NCBI RefSeq assembly: GCF_040183065.1
Contig: NC_091121.1
Location: 62,900,287 to 62,964,286, forward strand
DNA: 64,000 nucleotides
Direction of reading: 5' to 3'
Source of the DNA: Periplaneta americana
Taxonomy: Eukaryota > Arthropoda > Insecta > Blattodea > Blattidae
Shown: piece after piece, positions 21,985-34,163 of the stretch
How positions within the stretch are numbered: position 1 is the first letter of the stretch
How the letters are laid out: each line of letters opens with the position of its first letter
The notes under the pieces: generated by a model
The model's database searches: none
What the model was told of the DNA's origin: nothing
The model's input: only the letters and a program-made list of their open reading frames with translations
Made by a program: the position numbers and the translations under genes

Positions 21985-22242
21985 GCCACCGGCGTAGCTC
22001 AGTCGGCTGAGGCTCATGTGTGCCGATCCAGAGTTGCGCTCGAGCGTGGGTTCGATTCCCGCTTGAGCTGATTTCCTGGTTGGGTTTTTCTTAGGTTTGC
22101 CCTAATCGTAAGGTGAATGTCAAATAACCTATGGCGAACCCTCGGCCTCATTTCATTAAATACCATCTAGCTATCATCAATTCCACCGACGCTAAATATC
22201 CTAGTAGTTGATACAGCATCGTTAAATAGCCAAGTAAAAACA
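21985..22242 (+). repeat. SINE, family 2, plus strand
   Basis: Head with A box GTAGCTCAGTCGGCTGAGG and B box GGGTTCGATTCCC. The body has GGTTGGGTTTTTC and the tail GACGCTAAATATCCTAGTAG, ending GTTAAATAGCCAAGTAAAAA. It lies 10 bp after the LINE's target duplication. Confidence 0.88.
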
Positions 22243-23849
22243 TTTGTCAGTAATGTTGTGTAAAAGCTAAATATTACAGAAATTCACTCAACGTATACTG
22301 TTATGTGGCTGTAATTTATGGACTATGGTCACTCATTATGAAATAAAAGTGTAATTTTGTACATATTATTAATCGTAATCAATGTTAGACTAGTAATATG
22401 CGGGAGATTATGGATCGATAATGGCGCTGCCTAGGTCAACCACGCATACATGGCTCGTACACACCTTACCGGCGGGAGCCGAATGGGACACTTAACTACG
22501 AAACTGAAATGAAATAGTCTTGACAGATGGATTTGCAGCTACGAAGATATCACAGAGGAACCACACAGTTCCTTAACTGTAATCAGATTTACGAAAGTGA
22601 TATAAAAATTAATGAAGATTCCAATTTCTGGCAGGTTCTGCGAAATTGGTTATAGGCCCTAGTAAATAATACGGTGATGATTTCAGATTGTTTTTCACAG
22701 GGAAATGAAATTGTCCACCAGAAACGAGCCAAAGTTTTTTTATTCCTGACGTTACCCTAACTACGTAAGGAATTGTTTTTCCGTATGTAGAATTGACGTG
22801 TTAAGCCTCAAGATAGCAATGGTAATAAAATTTCACAATTTTTTCTCCATGAAATGATAACGAGGCTTTACATATAGCCTGATCGTTAAGTAAGGTTTCA
22901 GTAAAAGTTTGCACTTTGCCCGAAGTTTATTTCAAATATGTTCCCAACGCTTCGCGCTTGTCCTTACGTAAGAAGTCATGATAGCGTCCCCAACTAAAAG
23001 TCAGTCCTCTACCATGGATGAATATACAGAGTGTTCGGGTGAGTATGACAAACTTTGAGGTGTGATAGATAGTGTCAAATGAAACAACTTTTACTTATAA
23101 ACCCATAACCTGCGACGCTCCAGTAAAAAGCTACATAACCTTGAAAACAGTTTCACCCATGACTATTATTCAATTAATTTTTTCTCGTTTGCAGGGTGGG
23201 ATGCGTAGAACGAGGAAATAACTACTGTTTTGTTGAGCTGACCCTTTTCATCTGTTCTTTATTTACAATTCAAGTGCGCGCATGTTTCCACATAACAAAT
23301 GTACCACACAAATTACAAATGGTTACATGTCAGTACATCTTTACAAAATTAATGTACATAGTTTAACAGCTACGTAATACAATAGACGAATGAATGTTTA
23401 CACAAAGATACTTACGTGTTGCAATCCTTCAGCGTAACCTAATGGTATCTACGTGTAAGAATTAATTAGTAAATAATGTTCACACTAGAGTCGTGCACAA
23501 CCGGTTACGAAAAATAGAAATTATATATTACTATTGAACGCCTGGCGTTATAGTCAGTATGCAAAGCTCTCCCATCTCGCGGAATGTCTCAGGTTCGGTT
23601 TATCGAATATTCGAGTTGTTTCTCACTCTTTGTTAAGTGTTCTAAATTTTCTCAGATCTTGCTTTCATAATAACATGAAGACTGTGGAAATGCAAAAAGT
23701 AAAAAATGATAAATCACATTGTTTTCAAAACACAGTGATTTTTTTTTTTTTTTTTTCCTACGACCTCAAAAATATTATATTATTTATAACGGTTTACAAT
23801 TTGAAGTGACTTTTCGTTGTATTTAATTTTTTTAATTAATGGAAATCCT
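22243..23849. other. Intergenic; one unpaired transposon-like end
   Basis: ATACAGAGTGTTCGGGTGAG at 23027 looks like the terminus of a mariner-type MITE, but no reverse-complement partner occurs downstream. Otherwise AT-rich sequence without coding similarity, including an 18-base T run near 23740. Confidence 0.4.
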
Positions 23850-24135
23850 TTCCAACCGGGTAACTCAGTTTGTGGAGCAGTTGGCTACGGACTGGAAAGT
23901 CCTGGATTCAATCCTGGGCGGTAGAGGTGTTTTTATCGTTGTCGAGACTTGAAAATAAACCCAGGATCCGTTCAGCTGCCTGTCAGATTGAGTACCCGGT
24001 CTTTTCTAAGGGTAAAAAGCGGTCTAAGCGTGGTGCAAGTCACACCGCCTCATTTCAGTGTCGAGATCATAAAAGCTTGGAACTCTACTCCAAGTTCTTG
24101 TACGCTTTCCTGGAGTGTAACTGTAATACCACTGC
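23850..24135 (+). repeat. tRNA-derived SINE-like repeat
   Basis: Head with A-box-like GTAACTCAGTTTGTGGAGCAG and B-box-like GGATTCAATCC (23855-23920). A body of about 210 bp follows with no coding similarity and differs from families 1 and 2. Judged from the head only; no duplication was found. Confidence 0.5.
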
Positions 24136-24599
24136 CTAATGGAAAACCTTGAGATCAGATTAATGTAGCCTACCCAGATCCGATCATACTTTATCTGGTA
24201 ATATCCTATCTGCCTTTCTAGTCGGCAAAATAAATACCATATGGGTTATACGTGATGAAACTGATGATATCATTGCCGGCATAAAACCATTTAAATCCCT
24301 GTAACGTGATAAGAAGAAACCCATGAGGATTGCTGGTCTCATTTACACGTTTGTGCTTCAAAGAAATAAAGCTAGTCCTTTTAAAAAGAGTTACACTATC
24401 ATTAACAACAACAGCAAAAACTTCAAGGTGAACTCTGTGACCGTTCGCCTCAGAAGGAATTTTGTCGACGACTTCGTAGTATTTGACGTCACGTTGGTCT
24501 CCTGGTTTATGCATTGTGTCAATTTGTTGAGTGTCATTAATAAATTAGGCGGATTGATCAAATTATAATAAAAGTAATTATATTTTTATATGAATTCTT

Positions 24600-24945
24600 T
24601 CGTTGTCCATCGCCTTGGCTCTGTGAATAGCGTATGCATTTCCCATTCAAGAGTTCCATGGCTCAATTCCCGGCGTGAGCAATGGGAGAGACTGGATGTT
24701 TGTCCATTGCCATGTGCTGTTGTCTTAGCGGTGGCGTGTGCCATGCTGACCACACGACCAGGGAGGCCCGCAATGTATGCCTGTGATACACACCTCTATA
24801 CGACATCGAATTGTGAATCGGTATCAAGAGGAAGGGGCGAAAGAAAGAAAGAAAGAATAAAACAAAGAAAGAAGGAAAACAAAAGAGAAAGGAAACGAAA
24901 GAAAGGAATAAACAATCAAAGAAAGAATGTGAATGGTGAATGCTT
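24600..24945 (+). repeat. tRNA-derived SINE-like repeat with purine tail
   Basis: A tRNA-like stretch with B-box-like GGCTCAATTCCC (24660-24672) is followed by a roughly 150-bp body and a (GAAA)n-type tail (24838-24935). The 124-codon open frame across it is spurious. Confidence 0.5.
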
Positions 24946-24950
24946 TTCCG

Positions 24951-26701
24951 TCATGATGATATGAACCCTGTTACTCCTCTATTAAAGTTTAAAAACGTAA
25001 ATTAAAAAAAAAAAAAGAAGTCGTGCTTACGGTGGCTTAGTTTGAAACACGTCTCATTTCACTGCTTAATGACGTAATTCGAACTAATGATGAAAAGATT
25101 GCAGATTCAAACTATATAATCTTGCGGACACTTGCCCAATCGTTTACGCAGGGACATTTCAAACCTATCGTAACGGGCAGTTTATTTATATTTTAAACTA
25201 CCGGTACTAGTCTGCTTTGTTAGAAAACAGAACGTTTGGAAGGAATAATACCCCTTATTAGTGCATATCTAGAGTGAAACTGTTAAGACATAGGCCTCTA
25301 AGAACATATTCTCTTGTGAATCCAGCTGAGGCCTTCCCGCGCATGCGCAAATCTACTTTTCTGAGACAAAATTCCAGCCGGCCATTTTTATTTTTTGTGT
25401 AGATAGTGTATATTAAGCATGCTAATTTTTATTTCCAAATTACCTATAGATTCTGAAGAAAAAATGTTGAAATATAGGTAGTAAAATTATAGTAGAGAAA
25501 GGTACACCTTCCTCCTTAAATGGTACAATTTATAATTGAAGTCAAGTATTTGATTTTTGGGTAGTACAAAAGCGTGCACTATGTGCAATAAAGAAAATGA
25601 AAGTTTTCCGTATTTTCTTGTGTACAGTGGGTTAGCAGTAAATTATTTATTTTGCAATAAAGGAAATGAAAGTTTTATTTTCCTGTTTACAGTGGATTAG
25701 GAGTAAACTATTTAGTTTCTGTAAATGACAGTTCAACAAAATTAATTACAAACAAGAATATTACTGACATGATGAAACGGAACTATTGCAAAACGCATAA
25801 CATGTTAAGTAGTAATAATAAAAATGTGTCATCATTAAGATACTGATTTTTTTTATTCTTTTCATGCATGATTCACTTTTCGAATTAATATACAGTACGT
25901 ATAAGTAGGGTTACCATAGACCTTCGTTCTTATTTTCTCGGACAGGTATTCAAGGGTTAAGTTAACGTCCGAGATTAATTTTCAAAATGTGTGGAAATTG
26001 AATCTGTTGATTTAATTTTTAAAAATACTTGGCTTTTAAACAATGGATGCTAAGATTCTCGACATAATTACCTAGCATCTTTGTTTTACACACGAATCAG
26101 GGCTCAGAATGACACTCGACACCTTTTTTAAGATTTGAACTACAGAAGCTATTTCACTTTCGTTTTCTTATTGTAACTACTTTACTTCGCACATTACATA
26201 CACGAGTTCTGTTTGTCCTGTTACCTCAATTTGTCTACGTAATTAGTTCACACGAGCTACCAGGTGAGGATCGCGAGTTCTTGGCCATGCTCGCCAAGCG
26301 TTTTGCCATATCTTCAATTCAAATACAGTGGTCTAAAGAGAGGAATTTCCTTCTTGTGAAGTCAGTGAAAGGAGTAACTATAGTGAAGTACAATTTTCAT
26401 CATTTCAGTTGCATAGCATTTCATTCGTACTTGCTCAAAATTCCTGACATTTTGAAGAAAATCGATCAACAGAAACATTTATGAGCTGTTTAAATGACGT
26501 TATCCTCTATTGGAACATTTCTGACTGAAATTTGATACAACAATTAAGTTCATTCTTATAATTTTTATGTATTTTATATGCATACTCAGATTGCGATAAT
26601 TTGAAAATTAGGTACCGAAATGAAGCAGATTAAACATTTGACTTCATTTTAATTGTATGAAATTGAACGACTTTGCTTCATTGTGTAAATTTGTACCTGT
26701 A
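24951..26701. other. Intergenic; a diverged local duplication
   Basis: Sequence at 25583-25655 (AATAAAGAAAATGAAAGTTT, then a TACAGTGGGTTAG block) is repeated in diverged form at 25656-25730. Open frames at 26281-26484 and 26657-26839 are not recognisable. The latter overlaps the ATT tail of the next LINE. Confidence 0.4.
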
Positions 26702-26716
26702 AGATATTTAGGGGTT

Positions 26717-27524
26717 ATTATTATTATTATTATTGTATCTCCAATGGAGGTTAGCCCTATTTTACATATGTATGTTAGGGCTATAGTTTTACACAAAAAA
26801 GATAAGCATAAAGAGAAATTGAAAAGAAAATTAAATTAGCTTACGCGATGTAAACAAAACATAAACAATCCGTAAATTAGGCATTGCGATTGCAAAAACA
26901 AACATCAGGCATCAATTTGGGACATACAAAAACATTAACAACACACATACGAAACACTTCTATAACACAAATATGCAGCTTTCCGTACCATACACCATAA
27001 ATTAATACACAATGGTCACACAAACACAATCAAACTATAATTACGACATTGCGACGACATCAAGCATCCCCTACCTGTGACTCACATACATAACAAATCA
27101 AGCATCCGTTACAACACATACACTTCAACATAGTAACCACACTTTTAAAAGTTACAAATTTGGTTCCAAGAAGAATAAATAGGACACTGTTACTAATTAC
27201 TATTCTTCTACAAGGTCTGAAATACATCTGTAATAAATCTGTGAAATTCCTTTAAGCAATATTGCTTCAGAAAAACTTTTGTTAATGGTGGTAAGAAAGT
27301 TGTATCGCACATGCTAAGATGGGTTTGTAGCCGGTATCTCTTGCGTTCTTGTAGCGGACACTCGAATAACAGGTGGTCGACTGTTTGTGTGGGGTTTTCA
27401 CAGGAACATGAAGAGCCGTTTGGGTTGTCAATTTTGAAACGTTCGAAATATGAATTAAATTTTCCGTGTCTAGTCATAAATTGCGTGGATATGTATGATG
27501 GTTCATAATTCTTTGCGGTTAGTC
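26717..27524 (-). mobile_element. 5'-truncated LINE, C-terminal ORF plus 3' UTR
   Basis: The minus strand encodes LTAKNYEPSYISTQF, then MTRHGKFNSYFERFK, CSCENPTQTVDHLLFECP and a C-terminus at 27208. The CxC...H...C pattern is usual after the RNase H region in jockey/R1-like LINE ORF2 proteins. A 3' UTR of about 490 bp ends in an (AAT)n tract (26717-26735). GATATTTAGGGGTTA on the left and TATCTTTAGGGGTTA on the right look like a slightly diverged target duplication. The right edge is about 165 bp upstream of the dehydrogenase start codon. Confidence 0.8.
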
Positions 27525-27689
27525 TATCTTTAGGGGTTAAAACGTTCCGATTGGTATGGTATTGGTATTTTTATTTTTAAAGATAATGGTAACCGTATAT
27601 AGTAAGTTATAAGTACAGCCACTACCATAGATCATATCGTAGTTTTCACTCACAAGTCGTGGACATCGCGAATTGATTTACGTAACAAT

Positions 27690-28005
27690 ATGGAAACAAC
27701 TCTGCCTTCAGACGAATGCCAGGATAGCAGCTCCCACTCCCTGAAGATGGCCTTGCGGTCGGTCGCTGCACGAGTGGCCCGCAGTGTGCGGAGTACCCTG
27801 GAAGCGGACGGTTCAGAAGCGCTACTCAGAACAGTCAGCAGCATGGCGGCGTCGAGGGGCGTCGTACCTGTGCAGGAGGCGAAGCGCTTCATGGTGGACG
27901 CCATGACGGCCGTGGGCACGCTTCACGACCACGCCGAGCAGCTGGCCGACGTGCTGGTGGCTGCTGACTACAAGGGTCACTTCAGCCACGGCCTCAACCG
28001 ACTCG
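27690..28005 (+). CDS. Ldh_2-family oxidoreductase exon 1
   Basis: ATG at 27690, donor GTGAGT at 28006. Codes for residues 1-105 plus one base of Asp-106. It contains the helical N-terminal domain and the SHG active-site motif. The exon is CpG-rich compared with its surroundings. Confidence 0.9.
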
Positions 28006-31000
28006 GTGAGTGCAGGAATGGAGTTGATGTTTTTAACGTTTGGTACTTGAGAATTTTACTTGTACTCGTAGAAGTTCAAAGAAAAACTAAGTTGTTGAGC
28101 ATTCATTATACAGTTCTACATGCAAAGCTTTATCAGGACTAAGAGCTTGTATTTTAGAGAACTACATTTGGAACGTAGTAAATTTTGTTAAATGTGCTAG
28201 ATTGCTCTAGGGAAAGTACAACGTATCCTACAGATCGTGGTGGAATAGGCCTATGTTATTTTTTGACGGTAGGCTATTATGTAACGTTGTTTAATGTACG
28301 TAATAATTAATAAACGGCGATATAAACGGATGGACGAATAGGCTTGCTGCAATAGAAAAGAATGAAGCTTCTGTTTTGTTAAAAATTAACCATTTGGTGA
28401 TGATGACGATGATAATGACAAATATAGTAACAAAAGTATCATTCGAATTTCAGGAATTGTGCCATACTCTCGCCGGTTCTTATATCTAGTACTGTACCAG
28501 TGATCCACAAGACTGTCCCTGATTCCATTTCTCTTTGGTCGATTTAATAAGTTTTGTAATAAGATTGTTCAGTCAAAAGTATCAATTATGCTTCATAATC
28601 GAGTATACATATTACATATACCAATGGGACATCCACACAGTGTTAAAGTTGTGTATTTCTCGTTCGGCAATATATACTCAAAATTATCTGAAAAATAAAT
28701 GTACAAAAACATTAGACAACGGAAGAGAAAGGCTTTGCTAAGGACTATACACATGCTAATAAAATGTCTGATATGTATTCTAATATTTACTCGTATTCAT
28801 GATTACTTGTAAAATAATGTAATCTACACAGGAGCCTTGAGAGCAGGGTCAGAGATGCACATTTCCTCTCTCGATGTGCGAACTCTACTCCTCCCACCAG
28901 CCCTTAACTGAAAAAAGGTGCGTGTCCTTCAGTTTGTTATTGGTGAGCAGTTCAATGGAGGAAGCAAACAGCTGCGCTGTGAGATCTCACTGTCTGTGTA
29001 GTTAGCAGTAGCGTACTAGTATTTGATAAAAGTGCGTGTCGCATTATTGCATTAGTGAATGGGAGGAGAAATATTTTTTTGTGTTAGGTGACGAGAAAGC
29101 ACAATATTTAGTATAACCCTAATACATTTTTCGCCAGAGAGTTTATGTTCACAAAAACCATCTTGATGTACAGTTTAAAACTGCCTGCTCAATGCAAAAT
29201 ATATTATGTATATCCACATCTGGATTGGACATATTTTTTTAAGTAGGTTATTTTACGACGCTTTATCAACATCTAGGTTATTTAGCGTCTGAATGAGATG
29301 AAGGTGATAATGCCGGTGAAATGAGTCCGGGGTCCAACACCGAAAGTTACCCAGCATTTCCTCATATTGGGTTGAGGGAAAACCCCGGAAAAAAACCTCA
29401 ACCAGGTAACTTGCCCCGACCGGCAATCGAACCCGGGCCACCTAGTTTCGCGGCTAGACGTGCTAACCGTTACTCAACAGGTGTGGACGATTGGACATAT
29501 TAAACATTGTGTCTTCTTCACTTAACATGTGTATGTAAGTATCAATACCTACCGACTTTACTTTTACGTGATCGGGTTCCGCAGGGGTGTGATCCATTTT
29601 CTTAATTGCACACCACTTCGGCGGGCCACGCTGTACATGATATGTATATGGGGAGAATTATGTCTTGTAGGCTACTAGGGTGAGTGTATATGTAAGTGTA
29701 ATGTGTGTAGTGAGTGATGATGTTGAAGATGAGGAAGGGAGAAGGAGAAACCCGGTACCGGCGTGTAGCCTACTCCTATCGAATAGCACCAAAGAGGCCG
29801 CCAGGCTTAACGTCCTCGTTCGACGGACGAATCACTATCAACAGTGACATATGCCTTCTCTTCATATGCACTGCGGAGAGATTTGGGATTTAACCCAGGC
29901 ATATTGGTGCACAATCTAGTGATTAGAAGTTGTGCTCCACCACCTTTCTTGGTCCAGAGGTAGAAATCTCTGACCCCGTCGGGAATCGAACCCGGGCCGG
30001 CTAGTCTGGAGGCAGACGCGCTACCCCAGAGCTAACTCGGCGGACACACAAAAAATATTTATTCTCCTATTCACTATTGAAATAATACCACGCGCACATT
30101 TTCAAATATCTTAGTACGCCACTGGTAAATACACAGACTGTGAGAACTCGTACCGACCCAGCTTGCTTCTCCATTCGATTGCTCACCGTCAACAACTGAA
30201 GGACTAGCACCTATGTTCACTTAGTTAAGGGTTAATGGAAGGGGTAGAGTTCACACATCGAGAGACGAAATGCTCATCTTTAGCCTAGGGTCATTGGAAT
30301 GATATTTCACTTAGCTACGTAACTTATCTGACGTATAATACGAGTACATAATATAACAAAAAAGGACCAGCAGCGTATTCTATGGAAGCAGAAGTGAATC
30401 GTGCTCCATGGCTGGGCTTGGGTGTGGGTTCCAATACCACTCGGCCTGATTACTTAGTTGGAGTTTCCGACATTTTGGCATTTTTTTTAGCACGCGGCAC
30501 TGTAACTTCCATCTTGCATTTTGTTCTAAGTTTTACAATGCGGAAATGTGTGACATGTTAGGTTAGGTTAGGTTAGTTTAGAGGCTTTTGGTATGCTTTG
30601 TTTATACTAATCTGTGATAGATTAGGTTAGTTTAGATTTTTTTTGTATGCCTTGCATATAGACTACGAAGTGAAGTAAAATGTGCGTTTTGCGTTCTACC
30701 TTTTTATTTCACTGATTTTAATAAGTTCTTTTACGACGCTTTATCAACATCTTAGGTTATTTAGCGTCTGAATGAGATGAAGGTGATAATGCCAGTGAAA
30801 TGAGTCCGTGGTCCAGCACCGAAAGTTACCCAGCATTTTGCTCATATTGGGTTGAGGGAAAACCCTGGGAAAAAACCTCAACCAAGTAACTTGCCCCGAC
30901 CGGGAATCGAACCGGGCCACCTGGTTTCGCGGTCAGACGCGCTAACCTTTACTCCGCAGGTGTGGAGATTTCGCTGTCAGTCACTTTTAGGTTACCTACA

Positions 31001-31722
31001 CCGATCAATAATTGTTTCCAGTTTTTAGCTATTTTCTAATATGTTTTCAAGTCAACTGACATCATATAAAAATGGTTTACATTCCGAAATATCTTCCCTC
31101 TGAAAATTAGACAATTTTTCCACTTTTTTTTCGTCAAAAAGCCTTCAGTGTCGCGTGCTGTAGAAAACCCGACATTTTTCCTTAATGTAAGGCGAATGTT
31201 AGGTTCTCGTAATTCCATGACAAATAATATTGCATAAATACCATCTCACTATCAAGTCCATAAAAGATACGAGTAGATAATAGCGTACTTAATTCAGCGC
31301 CGTTATAATAATTCATACTCCATCAGCAAGTCTGTCGTACTATCAAAAAGAAGTACGTTACATGGCAGTAAACATTTTTAATATCCTCCGTATGGATATA
31401 AAAAATCAAACTCAAAACATAAGATTATTTAGGGCCAAATTAAAGAAGTACCTAATTTCTCACGCCTTCTATTCTGTAGATGAATTAATGACATTCAACA
31501 ACGCTTCATGAAATTGATACTAAAACTTTGTGTTGTACTAGTAGACTATAATTATTGTAAATCTCTTCTGTATGTATTTCAACTAGACTGTGACTATAAA
31601 TTAAGACTTTATAGTAGTATTAGGTTTTTTTACTTTTTTCCATATAGGCCTACTACCTGTGAAGCAGTGTATGAATAGCCTACCATGGAATGTTAATAAA
31701 TACAATGAAACTAGTACATAGC

Positions 31723-31779
<57 letters not shown>

Positions 31780-34088
31780 GTAATAATAATATGTAATGGA
31801 AACTACTTTGTAAAGCTGGATGTCTGACTTCGCCATGCTTGTTGTTACATCATTGTCTCCTAAGCTCATAATTTACGCTTCACAGCAATGTTGCGCTAAC
31901 TACATACAGTCTCTAGAAGAAAATTAAGTGCGTAATTCATTATCGTCATCGGCCTCGTTAGCAGGCTTCAGTAGTGCATGAATGAACTACGGTTTAAATG
32001 CCGTGTTTACACACTCTCCCGGTTCTGAGACCACTCGAATATCGTGACCTTGTAATAAGGAAGGAATAAGTTTTTACGGCACTAAAAGTAATGTTAACTA
32101 CCAGCCTTTATAGTCTATGTATTTGCGGATGCGTTTTCGTGGAATAGTTGACGTGGAATGCTCACCTCGCAAACAAAAAGAAATACAATTTTGCTTAGAT
32201 TTACTGTGGCAGGAATTCGGAAGGTATCGGTTATGAATGAAGTAAGTTTATTATTTTCTCCTAGTAACTTCTGGCCTGTAAACCTATAGAAAAGGCCTAT
32301 TTAAAGAACGAGAACTGCGTTAGTTATTACAGAACTCATAGCAGTTTATTTTTTAATCCTGTTACAGCATAGAAGTTGTTCATAGTGGAGCATTAATGGA
32401 AGAATCATGTCCGGGAAAACGGAAATATTCAGAGAAAGACTGCTACCTTAGCAAACTCACGAGATCTGAGACTTTTTTACGTGAAACCACAGCCAATTGG
32501 GACCTAAACATTTTATGGTCAATCTTTCGTCTTTCTATGCTAAACGATGTTTTTCGCATTAGCACCCCTTCGCCGCATTAGCGCTACTTACCATGCAGAG
32601 GAGTTTGAATCATTGTGGTATGGAATGGAATGGAATTTCTGGAGGGAGCACTACGACCCAGCACTGCGACTTTTCACGATCTATTTTGCTAACCCACAAA
32701 CTAGGCGCATTCCCAAACCTATACCGGCTGACTACACTAACAAGCAAACATTCTCATGGGGGCATAAAAAAGTTAATTTTTTTCTTCCACCATATTATAA
32801 TGTCAAAACAAGTGTTTGTTACAAACTTTAGCCACTCGAGCGCAATTATGAGGACCGTAAAAATAAGTTGTCCTGGGGCCGTTTACAGAAAGACATCACA
32901 ATTTCACTGGAAAAATTGATTGCACAGCAATTGTTGAGCTATTTTTCATATTCACCACCGGAATTGAGACATTTGTCATACCGTGGGATCGACAGAGAGA
33001 TGCAGACGGCTGTCACACACTGGTTCCCATCTTAGGCGGCAAATTTATACGACACAGGGATATAAAAGTTGATCCCACTGTATGACAAATGTCTCAATTT
33101 CTGTGGGGAATATGTTGAAAAATAGCTCAACAATTTCTGTATTTGTTTCAAATAAATCTTTCCGTTAAATTGTGTTTTCTTTCTGAAAACGGCTCCAGGA
33201 AAACATTTTTTACAGCCCTCGTAATTGCGGTCGAATGACCAAAATTTGTGTAAGCACTTGTTTTGACATTATTAGCATAGTGGAAGAAAAAATATTAACT
33301 TTTTTATCTGTCCCTACCAGAATGCTTGTAAGATTCGCTGCGTATCAAAGTTTCGAGCAGGCAACCCCACTCGTCCCTAGCCCAGTCCCCTTCGTGCGTC
33401 GTTAGCCGGCGTGCGAGGAATGCTATGGAATGATGACGAAATGGAGAAATATTGACGGAATTATGTAGATACCTAACAGGGATCGCGTGACAGCCTGCGT
33501 GATAAGCTGGTTTGACCACTCAGCCAACGCAGAGTAGTCATTGTGGTATAGTGTTGCCGCGTCTAAATACTCGAATGAAAAGATGAGCATTTTATAATTG
33601 AAAACTTAAAACGTAGATAGCTACAAAAATGAGGTAAAATAATTAGCTCTTCCTTTTATTAATATGCTGCTGAAATTATGGGATCACTTTGACACATTTT
33701 TGTTTCTTTGCGATGTTTATAAAATATTTAATAGTGGCACGATAGAAATAGTCCCGCGCCGTGGCTTTGTAGTTCAAGGCATCCTGTCTAAGAGTCGCGT
33801 TACGGAATGCGCGCTGGTTCGAGTTCTCATGGAGGAAGAAATTTTATTATGAAATTTCGGCCAATGTAGGGAATCGGTGTCCACCCAGCATCGTGATGTA
33901 TCTGGGGAGCTGCGATAAGTAGCGAAATTCGGTTACGAAAGCCAGCTATAACGACTGGGGGGATCGTCGTGCTAACGACACTATACCTCCGTTCTGGTTG
34001 GATGATCGTCCACCTCTGCTTCGGCATGTGGACGTGAGGCCAGCATCCGGCTGATTCCTCTGGGCCCTTAAAGGGCTGTTACGCTACG

Positions 34089-34163
<75 letters not shown>

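Larger units (their letters stand above)
28844..30287. mobile_element. Large foldback element with nested SINEs
   Basis: Arms of about 240-260 bp (28844-29100 and 30048-30287) are reverse complements with moderate divergence. They share TCTCTCGATGTG near the ends, then AACCCTTAACT, CAGTCTGTGTA, GTGGCGTACTA-like and GGAGAAATATTTTTTGTG blocks. The start CAGGGTCAGAGATG is hAT-like, but I see no matching 8-bp duplication. The interior holds a family 1 SINE (29236-29488) and a tRNA-derived repeat (29570-30045). Confidence 0.7.

Noticed and set aside
23027..23160. Complete mariner-type MITE starting ATACAGAGTGTTCGGG
   Set aside because: No reverse-complement end could be found within the next kilobase, so only an unpaired end was noted.
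27650..27919. 89-codon minus-strand frame over dehydrogenase exon 1
   Set aside because: Shadow of the GC-rich coding exon on the opposite strand.
30558..30576. TTAGG run as a telomere remnant
   Set aside because: Only about three and a half units, and GGTTAG-type runs are frequent by chance in this DNA. Not enough for a claim.
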